This document shows, in pieces, positions 1-8,551 of a stretch of DNA of 64,000 nt (position 1 is its first letter; every line of letters begins with the position of its first letter). The translations under genes were made by a program, and so were the position numbers. The DNA comes from JAMHWF01 sp964371405 (GTDB taxonomy: Bacteria; Pseudomonadota; Gammaproteobacteria; Burkholderiales; Burkholderiaceae_C). The DNA is taken from positions 1 through 64,000 of the forward strand of contig CAYJLV010000004.1 of NCBI GenBank assembly GCA_964371405.1, read 5' to 3'. The notes under the pieces are model-generated. The model searched no databases. It was given only the letters and a program-made list of their open reading frames with translations, and had not been told where the DNA came from.

Positions 1-1
1 C

Positions 2-193
2 GCCGGCTGCGCGCTGCTCGTCGTCAGCGAGGAGCTCGACGAGCTGTTCGAGATCGCCGATCGCATCGTCGTCATCGCGCAGGGCCGGCTGAGCCCCGCC
101 CTCGCGACGGCCGACGCGACGGTCGAGACGATCGGCGCATGGATGTCGGGCTTGTGGGATCGTGCGGCGGGAGCGAACCGTGTTCATGATTGA
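2..193 (+). CDS. ABC transporter ATP-binding protein, C-terminal end (partial)
   Basis: Only the last 63 residues are in the window. They read through EELDELFEIADRIVVIAQGR, the post-Walker-B D-loop/H-loop end of the second ATPase domain in double-ATPase importers for sugars and nucleosides (RbsA/YufO type). The stop overlaps the start of the next permease by 8 bp, so the genes are co-transcribed. With the two permeases that follow it would energise a BMP-type nucleoside importer. The substrate is inferred from family and context. The 5' end lies outside the window. Confidence 0.85.
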   Translation, partial: AGCALLVVSEELDELFEIADRIVVIAQGRLSPALATADATVETIGAWMSGLWDRAAGANRVHD

Positions 194-1325
194 GGCGCGG
201 CCGGCGCCGTCGCGCGCGATGGCGCTCGTCAGCCCGGTGCTCGCGCTGGGGATCACGGTAGCGATCGGCGTCGCGCTGTTCGCGCTGCTCGGCAAGGACC
301 CGCTGCGCGGGCTGCAGATCTTCTTCGTCGAGCCGGTGAAGAACGCCTACGCGCTCTCGGAGCTGAGCGTGAAGGCGACGCCGCTGGTGCTGATCGCACT
401 CGGGCTGGCCGTGTGCTTTCGCTCCAACGTGTGGAACATCGGCGCCGAAGGGCAGTACATCGTCGGCGCGCTCGCCGCCGGCTGGGTCGCGATGCAGGCC
501 GGGCCGGGCACCGGCCGCTCGATCGTCGTCGCGATCCTCGTCGCAGGCGTCGCCGGCGGCATGGCGTGGGCGGCGCTCGTCGCGCTGCTGCGCGACCGCT
601 GGAACGCGAGCGAGATCCTGGTCAGCCTGATGCTCGTCTACGTCGCCGACCTGCTGCTGGCCTGGCTCGTCTACGGGCCGTGGAAGGACCCGCAGGGCTA
701 CAACTTCCCGCAGACGATCACCTTCGCCGCGGTGACCAAGCTGCCGCGGCTGGTCGAGGGCTTGCGCGCGCACATCGGCGTGGTGATCGCGCTGGCCGCG
801 GTGGGCGCGTGCTGGCTGTTCCTGTTCCGCAGTTTTCGCGGCTTCCAGCTGCAGGTCGGCGGCCTCGCGCCCGCGGCCGCGCGCTACGCGGGCTACTCGT
901 CGCGCGGCGCGCTGTGGACGGCGCTGCTGCTGTCGGGTGGCCTGGCCGGGCTGGCCGGTGCGCTGGAGACAGCCGGGCCGCTCGGCCAGCTCACGCCCTA
1001 CGTGCCCGCCGGCTACGGCTTCGCCGCCATCATCGTCGCCTTCGTCGGCCGGCTGCACCCGCTGGGCATCGTCTTCGCCGGCGTGCTGATGAGCATGTTC
1101 TACATCGGCGGCGAACTGGCGCAGTCGCGCATGGGGCTGCCCAAGTCGCTGACCGGCGTGTTCCAGGGCCTGCTGCTGTTCGCGCTGCTCGCGTGCGACA
1201 CGCTGATCCACTATCGCGTGAAGGTGGCCCCCCCCCGTAGCGCCTTCGGCGCTCCCCCCCAGGGGGGCGCCACCAGCGGCCCGGCGAAGCCGGTTCCGCG
1301 GTGGCCGCTCGGTGGAACCCGTTGA
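186..1325 (+). CDS. BMP-type (nucleoside) ABC transporter permease 1
   Basis: An inner-membrane permease of the BPD_transp_2 family, about 379 residues with some ten hydrophobic segments. The sequence GAEGQYIVGALAAGW near residue 90 is typical of nucleoside/BMP permeases such as YufP and NupP. The ATG at 186 overlaps the upstream ATPase stop. A GTG at 162 is an in-frame alternative, and I prefer 186 because of the coupling. The last 30 or so residues are read through a GC-rich repeat (1228-1271) and look like a tail acquired from the repeat, not conserved permease sequence. It pairs with the next permease as a heterodimeric channel. Confidence 0.9.
   Translation: MIEARPAPSRAMALVSPVLALGITVAIGVALFALLGKDPLRGLQIFFVEPVKNAYALSELSVKATPLVLIALGLAVCFRSNVWNIGAEGQYIVGALAAGWVAMQAGPGTGRSIVVAILVAGVAGGMAWAALVALLRDRWNASEILVSLMLVYVADLLLAWLVYGPWKDPQGYNFPQTITFAAVTKLPRLVEGLRAHIGVVIALAAVGACWLFLFRSFRGFQLQVGGLAPAAARYAGYSSRGALWTALLLSGGLAGLAGALETAGPLGQLTPYVPAGYGFAAIIVAFVGRLHPLGIVFAGVLMSMFYIGGELAQSRMGLPKSLTGVFQGLLLFALLACDTLIHYRVKVAPPRSAFGAPPQGGATSGPAKPVPRWPLGGTR
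1228..1271. repeat. GC-rich palindromic repeat inside the 3' end of the permease gene
   Basis: A run of C, then GTAGCGCCTTCGGCGCT, then a C run and a G run: nested inverted repeats able to form stacked hairpins. Elements of this look are common between genes in Burkholderiales. Here it lies inside the reading frame of permease 1 and just before permease 2. A short relative (C6-TC-G6) occurs at 57531-57550 between motA and motB. Confidence 0.7.
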
Positions 1326-1326
1326 C

Positions 1327-2247
1327 ATGGACGCCTTCGCGCTGCTCATCGCCGCCACCCTCAACGCGGGCACCGTGCTCGCGATCGCGGCGCTCGGCCT
1401 GCTCGTGAGCGAGCGTGCCGGCGTCGTCAACCTCGGCGCCGAAGGGTTGATGCTGGTCGCCGCGGTCGCCGGCTTCGCCGCGGCGGTGCACAGCGGCAAC
1501 GACTGGGTCGCGCTGGCGGCCGGCGCCGGCGCCGGCGCGCTGCTCGCAGCGGCGTTCGGCGCGCTCGTGATCTGGCTCAACGCCAACCAGTACGCGACCG
1601 GCCTCGCGCTGAGCCTGTTCGGCGTCGGCTTCTCGGCGTTCACCGGCATCCGCTACACGCAGGAGCGGCTGCCCGAGCGCGTGCAGTTCGAGCTGCCCGG
1701 GCTCGCCGAGCTGCCGTTCGTCGGGCCGGCGCTGTTTCGCCAGCACCCCGTCGTCTATCTCGCGATCGCACTGGCGATCGGGCTCGCGTGGTGGTTGGCG
1801 CGCTCGCGTGCCGGCCTGGTGCTGCGCGCCGTCGGCGAGTCGCCCGAGTCGGCGCATGCGCTGGGCTACCCGGTGCGGCGCATCCGCCTCGCGGCCGTGG
1901 TGGCGGGTGGCGCGCTGTGCGGCGTCGCCGGCGCCTACCTGTCGGTCGTCTACACGCCGCTGTGGGTCGAGGGCATGGTCGCCGGCCGCGGCTGGATCGC
2001 GCTCGCGCTGACGACGTTCGCCACCTGGCGGCCGCTGCGCGTGCTGCTCGGCGCCTACCTCTTCGGCGGCGTCACGATGCTGCAGTTCCACCTGCAGGGG
2101 CAGGGCGTCGACGTGCCGAGCCAGCTGCTGAGCATGCTGCCCTACCTGGCGACGATCGTCGTGCTGGTCGCCATCTCGCGCAATGCGAACTGGGTGCGCG
2201 CCAACATGCCGGCGTCGCTCGGCAAGCCATTCTTCCCAGGCGCGTAG
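1327..2247 (+). CDS. BMP-type (nucleoside) ABC transporter permease 2
   Basis: A second BPD_transp_2 inner-membrane permease, about 306 residues. Its N-terminal pattern ATLNAGTVLAIAALGLLVSE and the motif VVNLGAEGLMLV are the usual signature of the second permease in nucleoside/BMP importers. It starts one base after the previous stop (ATG 1327; an in-frame GTG at 1312 would overlap). It ends the transporter operon, and no BMP binding protein follows directly. The two BMP lipoprotein-type genes in the window are at 14.8 kb and 19.7 kb. Confidence 0.9.
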   Translation: MDAFALLIAATLNAGTVLAIAALGLLVSERAGVVNLGAEGLMLVAAVAGFAAAVHSGNDWVALAAGAGAGALLAAAFGALVIWLNANQYATGLALSLFGVGFSAFTGIRYTQERLPERVQFELPGLAELPFVGPALFRQHPVVYLAIALAIGLAWWLARSRAGLVLRAVGESPESAHALGYPVRRIRLAAVVAGGALCGVAGAYLSVVYTPLWVEGMVAGRGWIALALTTFATWRPLRVLLGAYLFGGVTMLQFHLQGQGVDVPSQLLSMLPYLATIVVLVAISRNANWVRANMPASLGKPFFPGA

Positions 2248-2375
2248 TCGCTGCCTATCGTGATTCGAGATAGCCGGGCGGCGCAATATTGAATTTCTCG
2301 GCAGGCGGGTTGCGTGGCTATCGTCGCGCAGCCTGTCGTGAGGCAGGTGTTCCATCCACGCGAGGAGGCCTCCCG

Positions 2376-3533
2376 ATGAAGAACCGAACGCTGTGTCTGC
2401 TGTGCACCGTCCTGCCGCTGGCTGTCGCGCTGCCCGCCGCGGCGCAGGTCTCCAAGCTCGGCAAGTCCGAAGGCCGGGTCGACATCGTCGCGTGGCCGGG
2501 CTACATCGAGCGCGGCGCGACCGACAAGAACTTCGACTGGGTCACCGACTTCGAGCAGAAGTCGGGCTGCAAGGTCAACGTCAAGACCGCCGGCACCTCC
2601 GACGAGATGGTGGCGCTGATGAACGAGGGTGGCTTCGATCTCGTCACGGCGTCGGGCGACGCCAGCATGCGGCTGATCGCCGGCAAGCGCGTGCAGCCGA
2701 TCAACGTCGCTCTGGTGCCGAGCTTCAAGATGGTCGACGCGCGGCTGCAGAAGGCGCCTTGGCACCACGTCAATGGCAAGCACTACGGCGTGCCGTACCA
2801 GTGGGGCTGGAACGTGCTGATGTACAACACCAACGTCTTCAAGGACAAGCCGCCGACCTCGTGGAAAGTCGTCTTCGAGGAGCAGACGCTGCCCGACGGC
2901 AAGAGCAACAAGGGCCGCGTGCAGGCGTTCGACGGCCCGATCTACATCGCCGACGCGGCGCTGTACCTGATGAAGACCAGGCCCGAGCTCGGCATCAAGG
3001 ATCCCTACGAACTCAACGAGGCGCAATACAAGGCCGCGCTCGACCTGCTGCGCGGCCAGCGCAAGATCGTCGGCAAGTACTGGCACGACGCCTTCGTGCA
3101 GATCGACGACTTCACCAACGAAGGCGTCGTCGCGTCGTCGAGCTGGCAGTTCCAGGCCAACATCCTGAAGTCCAAGACCCGGCCGATCGCCACCGTCGTG
3201 CCGGTCGAGGGCGCCACCGGCTGGGCCGACACGACGATGATGCACACCGAGGCCAAGCACCCGAACTGCGCCTATCAGTGGCTCGAGCACTCGCTCAACA
3301 AGAAGCTGCAGGGCGATCTGGCGGCCTGGTTCGGCTCGGTGCCCGTCGTGCTCGACGCCTGCAAGGGCAACAAGCTGCTCGGCGACCAGGGCTGCGAGAA
3401 CCAGGGCCTGGGTTCGTTCGACAGGATCGCGTTCTGGAAGACGCCGACTGCCAAGTGCGCGTCGCAGAAGGACCAGTGCGTGCCGTACCACAAGTGGGTG
3501 TCGGACTACATCGCCGTGCTCGGCGGGCGTTGA
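2376..3533 (+). CDS. ydcS: putrescine-type ABC transporter substrate-binding protein YdcS
   Basis: A periplasmic binding protein of 385 residues in the PotD/PotF class. The first 24 residues form a Sec signal peptide ending near LPAAAQ. The mature start, with DIVAWPGYIERG and NVKTAGTSDEMV, follows E. coli YdcS closely, as do NVLMYNT in the middle and YIAVLGGR at the end. The length matches YdcS (381). The start is set by GAGGAGG at 2362-2368. It is the first gene of a five-gene set in the order ydcS-T-U-V-patD. Polyamine binding follows from this family. E. coli YdcS has also been linked to poly-3-hydroxybutyrate synthesis, which I do not infer here. Confidence 0.93.
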   Translation: MKNRTLCLLCTVLPLAVALPAAAQVSKLGKSEGRVDIVAWPGYIERGATDKNFDWVTDFEQKSGCKVNVKTAGTSDEMVALMNEGGFDLVTASGDASMRLIAGKRVQPINVALVPSFKMVDARLQKAPWHHVNGKHYGVPYQWGWNVLMYNTNVFKDKPPTSWKVVFEEQTLPDGKSNKGRVQAFDGPIYIADAALYLMKTRPELGIKDPYELNEAQYKAALDLLRGQRKIVGKYWHDAFVQIDDFTNEGVVASSSWQFQANILKSKTRPIATVVPVEGATGWADTTMMHTEAKHPNCAYQWLEHSLNKKLQGDLAAWFGSVPVVLDACKGNKLLGDQGCENQGLGSFDRIAFWKTPTAKCASQKDQCVPYHKWVSDYIAVLGGR

Positions 3534-3555
3534 CGCGCAGCAGCGCGCCGTGGCG

Positions 3556-4617
3556 ATGACGGCCGCCGTCACGCTCGAGCGCGTCGCCTGCGTCTATGGC
3601 AGCGGCGCGGCGGCGGTGCGCGCCGTCGACGATGTCAGTCTCGATATCGGCGCGGGCGAGTTCTTCACGCTGCTCGGGCCCTCGGGCTCGGGCAAGACAA
3701 CGTGCCTGCGCATGATCGGCGGCTTCACGCTGCCGACGGCGGGCCGCATCCTGATCGGCGGCGCCGACGTGACGCGGCGCCCGCCCTATGCGCGGCCGGT
3801 CAACACCGTGTTCCAGGACTACGCCCTCTTTCCGCACATGAGCGTGCGCGACAACGTCGCCTATGCGCTGCGCGTGCGCGGCGTCGCGCGCGCCGAGCGC
3901 GAGCGCCGCGCCGCCGAGCTGCTCGCGCTGGTGCAGCTCGCTGGCGCCGGCGAGCGGCGCCCGGCGCAGCTTTCGGGCGGCCAGCGCCAGCGCGTCGCGC
4001 TGGCGCGCGCGCTGATCGGCCAGCCGCAACTCTTGCTGCTCGACGAGCCGCTCGGCGCGCTCGACCTCAAGCTGCGCGAGCAGATGCAGAGCGAGCTGAA
4101 GGCGCTGCAGCGGCGCCTGGGCATCACCTTCCTCTTCATCACGCACGACCAGCATGAGGCGCTGTCGATGAGCGACCGCATCGGCGTGTTCGCCGACGGC
4201 CGGCTCGAGCAGGTCGGCACGCCCGCCGCCGTCTATGACGCGCCGGCGACGCGCTTCGTCGCCCACTTCGTCGGCGCCGCCAACGTGCTCGACGGTGACG
4301 CCGCGCGCGCGCTGACCGGCCACGCCTGCGCGATGCTGCGCCCCGAGCGCATCACGCTCGGCCCCGCGGCCGGCGCGCGCGCCGGGGGCGTCGTCGCCGA
4401 CGTGCAGTACTTCGGCGCCTACACGCGCGTGCGCGTCGATGCCGCCGGCACGACGCTGCAGGTCGATCTCGGCGCCGCCGGTGGCTCACCGGTGCCGCAG
4501 CGCGGCGACACAGTGCACCTGCACTGGGACGAACGCGCCGTGCATGCGCTGGCGGCGGCTGGCGCGCGACACCGTGGTGATGCCCCGGCCACCACCACCG
4601 CCGAGGCGGCGACATGA
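3556..4617 (+). CDS. ydcT: polyamine ABC transporter ATP-binding protein YdcT
   Basis: A cytoplasmic ATPase of about 353 residues. The Walker A site GPSGSGKTT is near residue 40, the signature LSGGQRQRVALARAL near 140, Walker B LLLLDEPLGALD near 160, and the H-loop in THDQHEALSMSDR. A C-terminal TOBE-like domain follows, as in PotA and YdcT. ATG 3556 agrees with the E. coli start; a GTG at 3550 is possible. The end overlaps ydcU by 4 bp (ATGA), which indicates translational coupling. It energises the YdcU/YdcV channel. Confidence 0.93.
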   Translation: MTAAVTLERVACVYGSGAAAVRAVDDVSLDIGAGEFFTLLGPSGSGKTTCLRMIGGFTLPTAGRILIGGADVTRRPPYARPVNTVFQDYALFPHMSVRDNVAYALRVRGVARAERERRAAELLALVQLAGAGERRPAQLSGGQRQRVALARALIGQPQLLLLDEPLGALDLKLREQMQSELKALQRRLGITFLFITHDQHEALSMSDRIGVFADGRLEQVGTPAAVYDAPATRFVAHFVGAANVLDGDAARALTGHACAMLRPERITLGPAAGARAGGVVADVQYFGAYTRVRVDAAGTTLQVDLGAAGGSPVPQRGDTVHLHWDERAVHALAAAGARHRGDAPATTTAEAAT

Positions 4618-5555
4618 GCACGCTCGCGTTGCCCGCACCGCCGCCGAGCGCACGGCGGCGCATCTCGGACCTGCTCTACACGCGGCGCGGCCTGCTCGTC
4701 ATGGCGCTGCTGGCGCCGCCGCTGCTGTGGTTCGGCGTCATTTACCTCGGCTCGCTGCTCGCGCTGCTCGCGAACGCCTTCTTCGGCCTCGACGACTTCA
4801 GCGGCCTCGTCGTGCGCGAGTTCACGCTGAAAAACTTCGTCGAGCTCGCGCAGCCGGCCAACGTCGACATCGTCGTGCGCAGCGTCACGATGGCGACGGC
4901 CGTCACGCTCGCCTGCATCGTGCTCGGCTGGCCGCTGGCCTACACGATGGCGCGCCACGCGCGCGGCGTGCACAAGGCGCTGCTCTACGTCGCCGTGATG
5001 CTGCCGCTGTGGTCGAGCTACCTGGTGCGGCTGTATGCGTGGAAGCTGCTGCTCGCCCGCGAGGGCGCCGTGTCGTGGGCGGCGCAGCAGCTGCACCTGA
5101 CGTGGGCGCTCGACGCGCTGCTGGCGATCCCGCGTATCGGCGGCCCGTCGCTCAGCTTCTCGACGCTCGGCACCTTCGTCGTCTTCGTCTACCTGTGGCT
5201 GCCGTTCATGGTGCTGCCGATGCAGGCGGCGATCGAGCGCATCCCGGCCTCCACCATCGAGGCATCGGCCGACCTCGGCGCCGCCCCGCGCCAGACGCTG
5301 TGGCGCGTGATCCTGCCGCTGGCGCTGCCGGGCATCGCGGCGGGCTCGATCTTCACCTTCTCGCTGACGCTGGGCGACTACATCGTTCCGCAGGTGATCG
5401 GCGACAGCACGCTCTACATCGGCCAGGTCGTCTACAAGCAGCAGGGTGTCGCGGGCAACATTCCGTTCGCGGCGGCGTTCTCGCTGGTGCCGATCGTCGT
5501 CGTCGGTCTCTATCTCTGGATGGCGCGCCGCTTGGGGGCCTTCGATGCGCTCTGA
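4614..5555 (+). CDS. ydcU: polyamine ABC transporter permease YdcU
   Basis: An inner-membrane permease of 313 residues, the same length as E. coli YdcU. It has six hydrophobic segments and the EAA loop ASADLGAAPRQTLWRVILPL, which contacts the ATPase. It starts within the ydcT stop (ATGA) and its end overlaps ydcV by 11 bp. This tight packing supports one operon and equal expression of the two channel halves. Confidence 0.93.
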   Translation: MSTLALPAPPPSARRRISDLLYTRRGLLVMALLAPPLLWFGVIYLGSLLALLANAFFGLDDFSGLVVREFTLKNFVELAQPANVDIVVRSVTMATAVTLACIVLGWPLAYTMARHARGVHKALLYVAVMLPLWSSYLVRLYAWKLLLAREGAVSWAAQQLHLTWALDALLAIPRIGGPSLSFSTLGTFVVFVYLWLPFMVLPMQAAIERIPASTIEASADLGAAPRQTLWRVILPLALPGIAAGSIFTFSLTLGDYIVPQVIGDSTLYIGQVVYKQQGVAGNIPFAAAFSLVPIVVVGLYLWMARRLGAFDAL

Positions 5556-6354
5556 GGCGGCGACCGTCGGCGTGTCGCCCTGGATGCGCGCCGCCGCCTG
5601 GGGCGGCGTCGCCTTCCTGCACGTGCCGCTGGCGCTGATCGTGCTGTATGCCTTCAGCGCCGAGGACAAGAGCTACCAGTTCCCGCCGCCGGCGCTCACC
5701 GCGCAGTGGTTCGCCGTCGCCTGGCAGCGCGACGATGTGTGGGCGGCGATCCGCCTGAGCCTCGAGGTGGCGGCGTGGTCGACGGCGATCGCGCTCGTGC
5801 TCGGCACGCTGGCCGCGGCGGCGCTGGCGCGCACGACGTTCTTCGGCCGCGACGCCATCTCGCTGCTGCTCATCCTGCCGATCGCGCTGCCGGGCATCGT
5901 CAGCGGCATCGCGCTGCGCTCGGCGTTCCACACGCTGGAGATCCCGTTCTCGTTCTGGACCATCGTGATCGGCCACGCCACGTTCTGCGTCGTCGTCGTG
6001 TTCAACAACGCGGTAGCTCGGCTGCGGCGCATGAACCCGAACCTGATCGAGGCGTCGATGGATCTCGGCGCCGACGCCTTCCAGACGCTGCGCTGGGTCG
6101 TGCTGCCGCAGCTCGGCTCGGCGCTGCTCGCCGGCGCGCTGCTCGCCTTCGCGCTGAGCTTCGACGAAGTGATCGTCACCACCTTCACCGCCGGCCAGCA
6201 GACGACGCTGCCGATCTGGATGCTGCAGGAGCTGATCCGCCCGCGCCAGCGGCCGGTGACCAACGTCGTCGCCGTCGTGATCATCACGCTGACCTTCCTG
6301 CCGATCGTGCTCGCCTACACCCTGACCCGGGCCGACGAGCCCGGGGCCCGCTGA
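5545..6354 (+). CDS. ydcV: polyamine ABC transporter permease YdcV
   Basis: The second channel subunit, 269 residues (E. coli YdcV is 264). It has the expected membrane segments and the EAA loop EASMDLGADAFQTLRWVVLP. I use ATG 5545 because upstream codons in this frame lie inside ydcU. The C-terminus ends 22 bp before patD, which has the only intergenic gap in this part of the operon. Confidence 0.93.
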   Translation: MRSEAATVGVSPWMRAAAWGGVAFLHVPLALIVLYAFSAEDKSYQFPPPALTAQWFAVAWQRDDVWAAIRLSLEVAAWSTAIALVLGTLAAAALARTTFFGRDAISLLLILPIALPGIVSGIALRSAFHTLEIPFSFWTIVIGHATFCVVVVFNNAVARLRRMNPNLIEASMDLGADAFQTLRWVVLPQLGSALLAGALLAFALSFDEVIVTTFTAGQQTTLPIWMLQELIRPRQRPVTNVVAVVIITLTFLPIVLAYTLTRADEPGAR

Positions 6355-6376
6355 ACGTGTCCTCCCGGGAGATGCC

Positions 6377-7810
6377 ATGACCACCTTGCACACCGACCTG
6401 CTGATCGACGGCCAGTTCGTGCCCGGCGAGGGCGACGCCGAGACGATCCTCGACCCGGCCAGCGGCGCGACGCTGGCCTCGGTGCGCGAGGCCTCGGTCG
6501 AGCAGGTGCACAAGACGGTATCGGCCGCGCACCGCGCGTTCGATGCCTGGAGCGAGACGACGCCGATGGAGCGCTCGCGCCTGCTGCTGCGGCTCGCCGA
6601 CGCGATCGAGGCGCGCGCCGAGGAGTTCGCGCGCATCGAGAGCCTGAACTGCGGCAAGCCCTACGCGCGCGCGCTCGGCGACGAGATCCCGGCCATCGCC
6701 GACTGCTACCGCTACTTCGCCGGTGCCGCGCGCTGTGTGAGCGGCACCGTCACCAACGAATACCTGGCCGGCCACACCAGCATGATCCGGCGCGACGCGG
6801 TCGGCGTCGTCGGCTCGATCGCGCCGTGGAACTACCCGCTGATGATGGCGGCGTGGAAGACGGCGCCGGCGCTCGCCGCGGGCAATACCGTCGTGCTCAA
6901 GCCGAGTGAGCAGACGCCGCTGACCTCGCTGCTGCTGGCGCGCGTGGCCGCCGAGATCTTCCCGAAGGGCGTGCTCAACGTGATCAGCGGCCGCGGCGCG
7001 AGCGTCGGCCAACCGCTCGTCGAACACCCCAAGGTGGCGATGGTCAGCCTGACCGGCGACGTGGCCACCGGCCGCAAGATCCTGCAGGCCGCCACCGGCA
7101 CCCTGAAGCGCACCCACCTCGAGCTGGGCGGCAAGGCGCCCGTGATCGTGTTCGACGACGCCGACCTGTCGGCCGTCGTCGACGGCATCCGCACCTTCGG
7201 CTACTACAACGCGGGGCAGGACTGCACCGCCGCGTGCCGACTCTACGCCGGCGCCAAGGTCTACGAGCGCCTCGTCGCCGACCTCTCGGGCGCCGTCAAG
7301 ACGCTGAAGATGGGCACGCAGGACGAGCCCGACGTCGAGCTCGGGCCGCTGATCTCGGAGCGCCAGCGCAGCCGCGTCGCCGCCTTCGTCGAGCGCGCGC
7401 AGATGACGGGCCACATGGAGATCACCACCGGCGGCAAGCTGCGCGGCGGCGCCGGCTTCTTCTACGAGCCGACGGTGATCGCCGGCGCAAGGCAAGAGGA
7501 CGAGATCGTCAAGCGCGAAGTGTTCGGCCCCGTCGTCAGCGTGACGCGCTTCGTCGACGCCGAGCAGGCCGTCGCCTGGGCCAACGACAGCGACTACGGG
7601 CTCGCGTCGTCAGTCTGGACGCAGGACATCGGCCGCGCGATGCGCGTCGCCCGCAAGCTGCAGTACGGCTGCACCTGGATCAACACGCACTTCATGCTCG
7701 TCAACGAGATGCCGCACGGCGGGCTCAAGAGCAGCGGCTACGGCAAGGACATGAGCATGTATGCGCTGGAGGACTACACGGTGGCGCGGCATGTGATGGT
7801 GCGGCACTGA
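6377..7810 (+). CDS. patD: gamma-aminobutyraldehyde dehydrogenase
   Basis: An NAD-dependent aldehyde dehydrogenase of 477 residues (E. coli PatD/YdcW is 474). ELGGKAPVIVFDDADL carries the catalytic Glu, and GYYNAGQDCTAACR carries the catalytic Cys in the form typical of PatD rather than BetB or GabD. The enzyme oxidises 4-aminobutanal to GABA, the second step of putrescine breakdown after a transaminase. A start at 6377 with GGGAGATG upstream fits. Its place after ydcSTUV matches E. coli and suggests that imported putrescine is used as carbon and nitrogen source. The transaminase (PatA) is not in the window. Confidence 0.92.
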   Translation: MTTLHTDLLIDGQFVPGEGDAETILDPASGATLASVREASVEQVHKTVSAAHRAFDAWSETTPMERSRLLLRLADAIEARAEEFARIESLNCGKPYARALGDEIPAIADCYRYFAGAARCVSGTVTNEYLAGHTSMIRRDAVGVVGSIAPWNYPLMMAAWKTAPALAAGNTVVLKPSEQTPLTSLLLARVAAEIFPKGVLNVISGRGASVGQPLVEHPKVAMVSLTGDVATGRKILQAATGTLKRTHLELGGKAPVIVFDDADLSAVVDGIRTFGYYNAGQDCTAACRLYAGAKVYERLVADLSGAVKTLKMGTQDEPDVELGPLISERQRSRVAAFVERAQMTGHMEITTGGKLRGGAGFFYEPTVIAGARQEDEIVKREVFGPVVSVTRFVDAEQAVAWANDSDYGLASSVWTQDIGRAMRVARKLQYGCTWINTHFMLVNEMPHGGLKSSGYGKDMSMYALEDYTVARHVMVRH

Positions 7811-7830
7811 CCGGGTAGAGGGCAGCGAAT

Positions 7831-7859
7831 GGAAAGGGGTCCGCGAGGGACCCCTTTCC
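7831..7859 (+). terminator. 12-bp perfect stem-loop after patD
   Basis: Two 12-base arms, 7831-7842 and 7848-7859 (GGAAAGGGGTCC and its complement), enclose a 5-base loop. The hairpin sits 20 bp after the patD stop. There is no T run after it, so it may be a factor-assisted terminator or an mRNA 3' stabiliser rather than a classic intrinsic terminator. Confidence 0.65.
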
Positions 7860-8062
7860 GGCCCGCTTGCGCGGGTCGCCTGCCAGACCGTTGCCGGACT
7901 GGTCGGCGATTTCAGTGTGCCTTCGCCGCCAGGCTGCCGCTGTCGGCCGAACGCTCGCGTCGCCGTAGGAATCTGCTGATTGGCGTGCCAGCCGATCCGC
8001 GCAGTGTCGAATACGGCGGCCCTCGTTCGTCATAGAGGGTGAGACACCGAAAGGAGAGCGAA

Positions 8063-8542
8063 ATGATCCCCAAGAACACGATCTGCCTGTGGTACGACGG
8101 CACCGCCGAAGAGGCCGCGCGCTTCTACGCCGTAACCTTCCCCGACAGCGCGGTGCGCGCAGTGCATCGCGCGCCCGGCGACTATCCGTCGGGCAAGCAA
8201 GGCGACGTGCTGACGGTGGAGTTCACCGTGATGGGCATCCCGTGCCTGGGGCTCAACGGCGGGCCGGCGTTCAAGCACAGCGAGGCGTTCTCGTTCCAGG
8301 TCGCGACCGACGATCAGGCCGAGACCGACCGCCTGTGGAACGCCATCATCGCCAACGGCGGCCAGGCCAGCGAGTGCGGCTGGTGCAAGGACAAGTGGGG
8401 CCTGTCGTGGCAGATCACGCCGCGCGCCCTCACCGAGGCGTTCATCGACCCCGATCGTGCGGCGGCCAAGCGCGCTTTCGACGCGATGATGGAGATGAAG
8501 AAGATCGACATCGCCGCCATCGAGAAGGCGCGGCGCGGCTGA
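8063..8542 (+). CDS. VOC-fold (PhnB/glyoxalase-like) protein
   Basis: A small cytoplasmic protein of 159 residues in the PhnB-like branch of the vicinal-oxygen-chelate superfamily, often labelled 3-demethylubiquinone-9 3-methyltransferase domain. It starts MIPKNTICLWYDGTAEEAARFY and has GIPCLGLNGGPAFKHSEAFS and CGWCKDKWGLSWQITP, all typical. AAGGAGAG at 8051-8058 fixes the start. The catalytic role of this subgroup is unknown. Its last 32 codons recur as a fragment at 13206-13302. Confidence 0.9.
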   Translation: MIPKNTICLWYDGTAEEAARFYAVTFPDSAVRAVHRAPGDYPSGKQGDVLTVEFTVMGIPCLGLNGGPAFKHSEAFSFQVATDDQAETDRLWNAIIANGGQASECGWCKDKWGLSWQITPRALTEAFIDPDRAAAKRAFDAMMEMKKIDIAAIEKARRG

Positions 8543-8551
8543 GGCCGGGCG

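Noticed and set aside
72..2355. Long Arg/Ala/Gln-rich reading frames on the strand opposite the permease genes
   Set aside because: High-GC shadow frames: no ribosome sites, no family resemblance and compositional bias (RRAR, QRRA). The plus-strand genes have clear motifs. The same applies to similar frames across the window.
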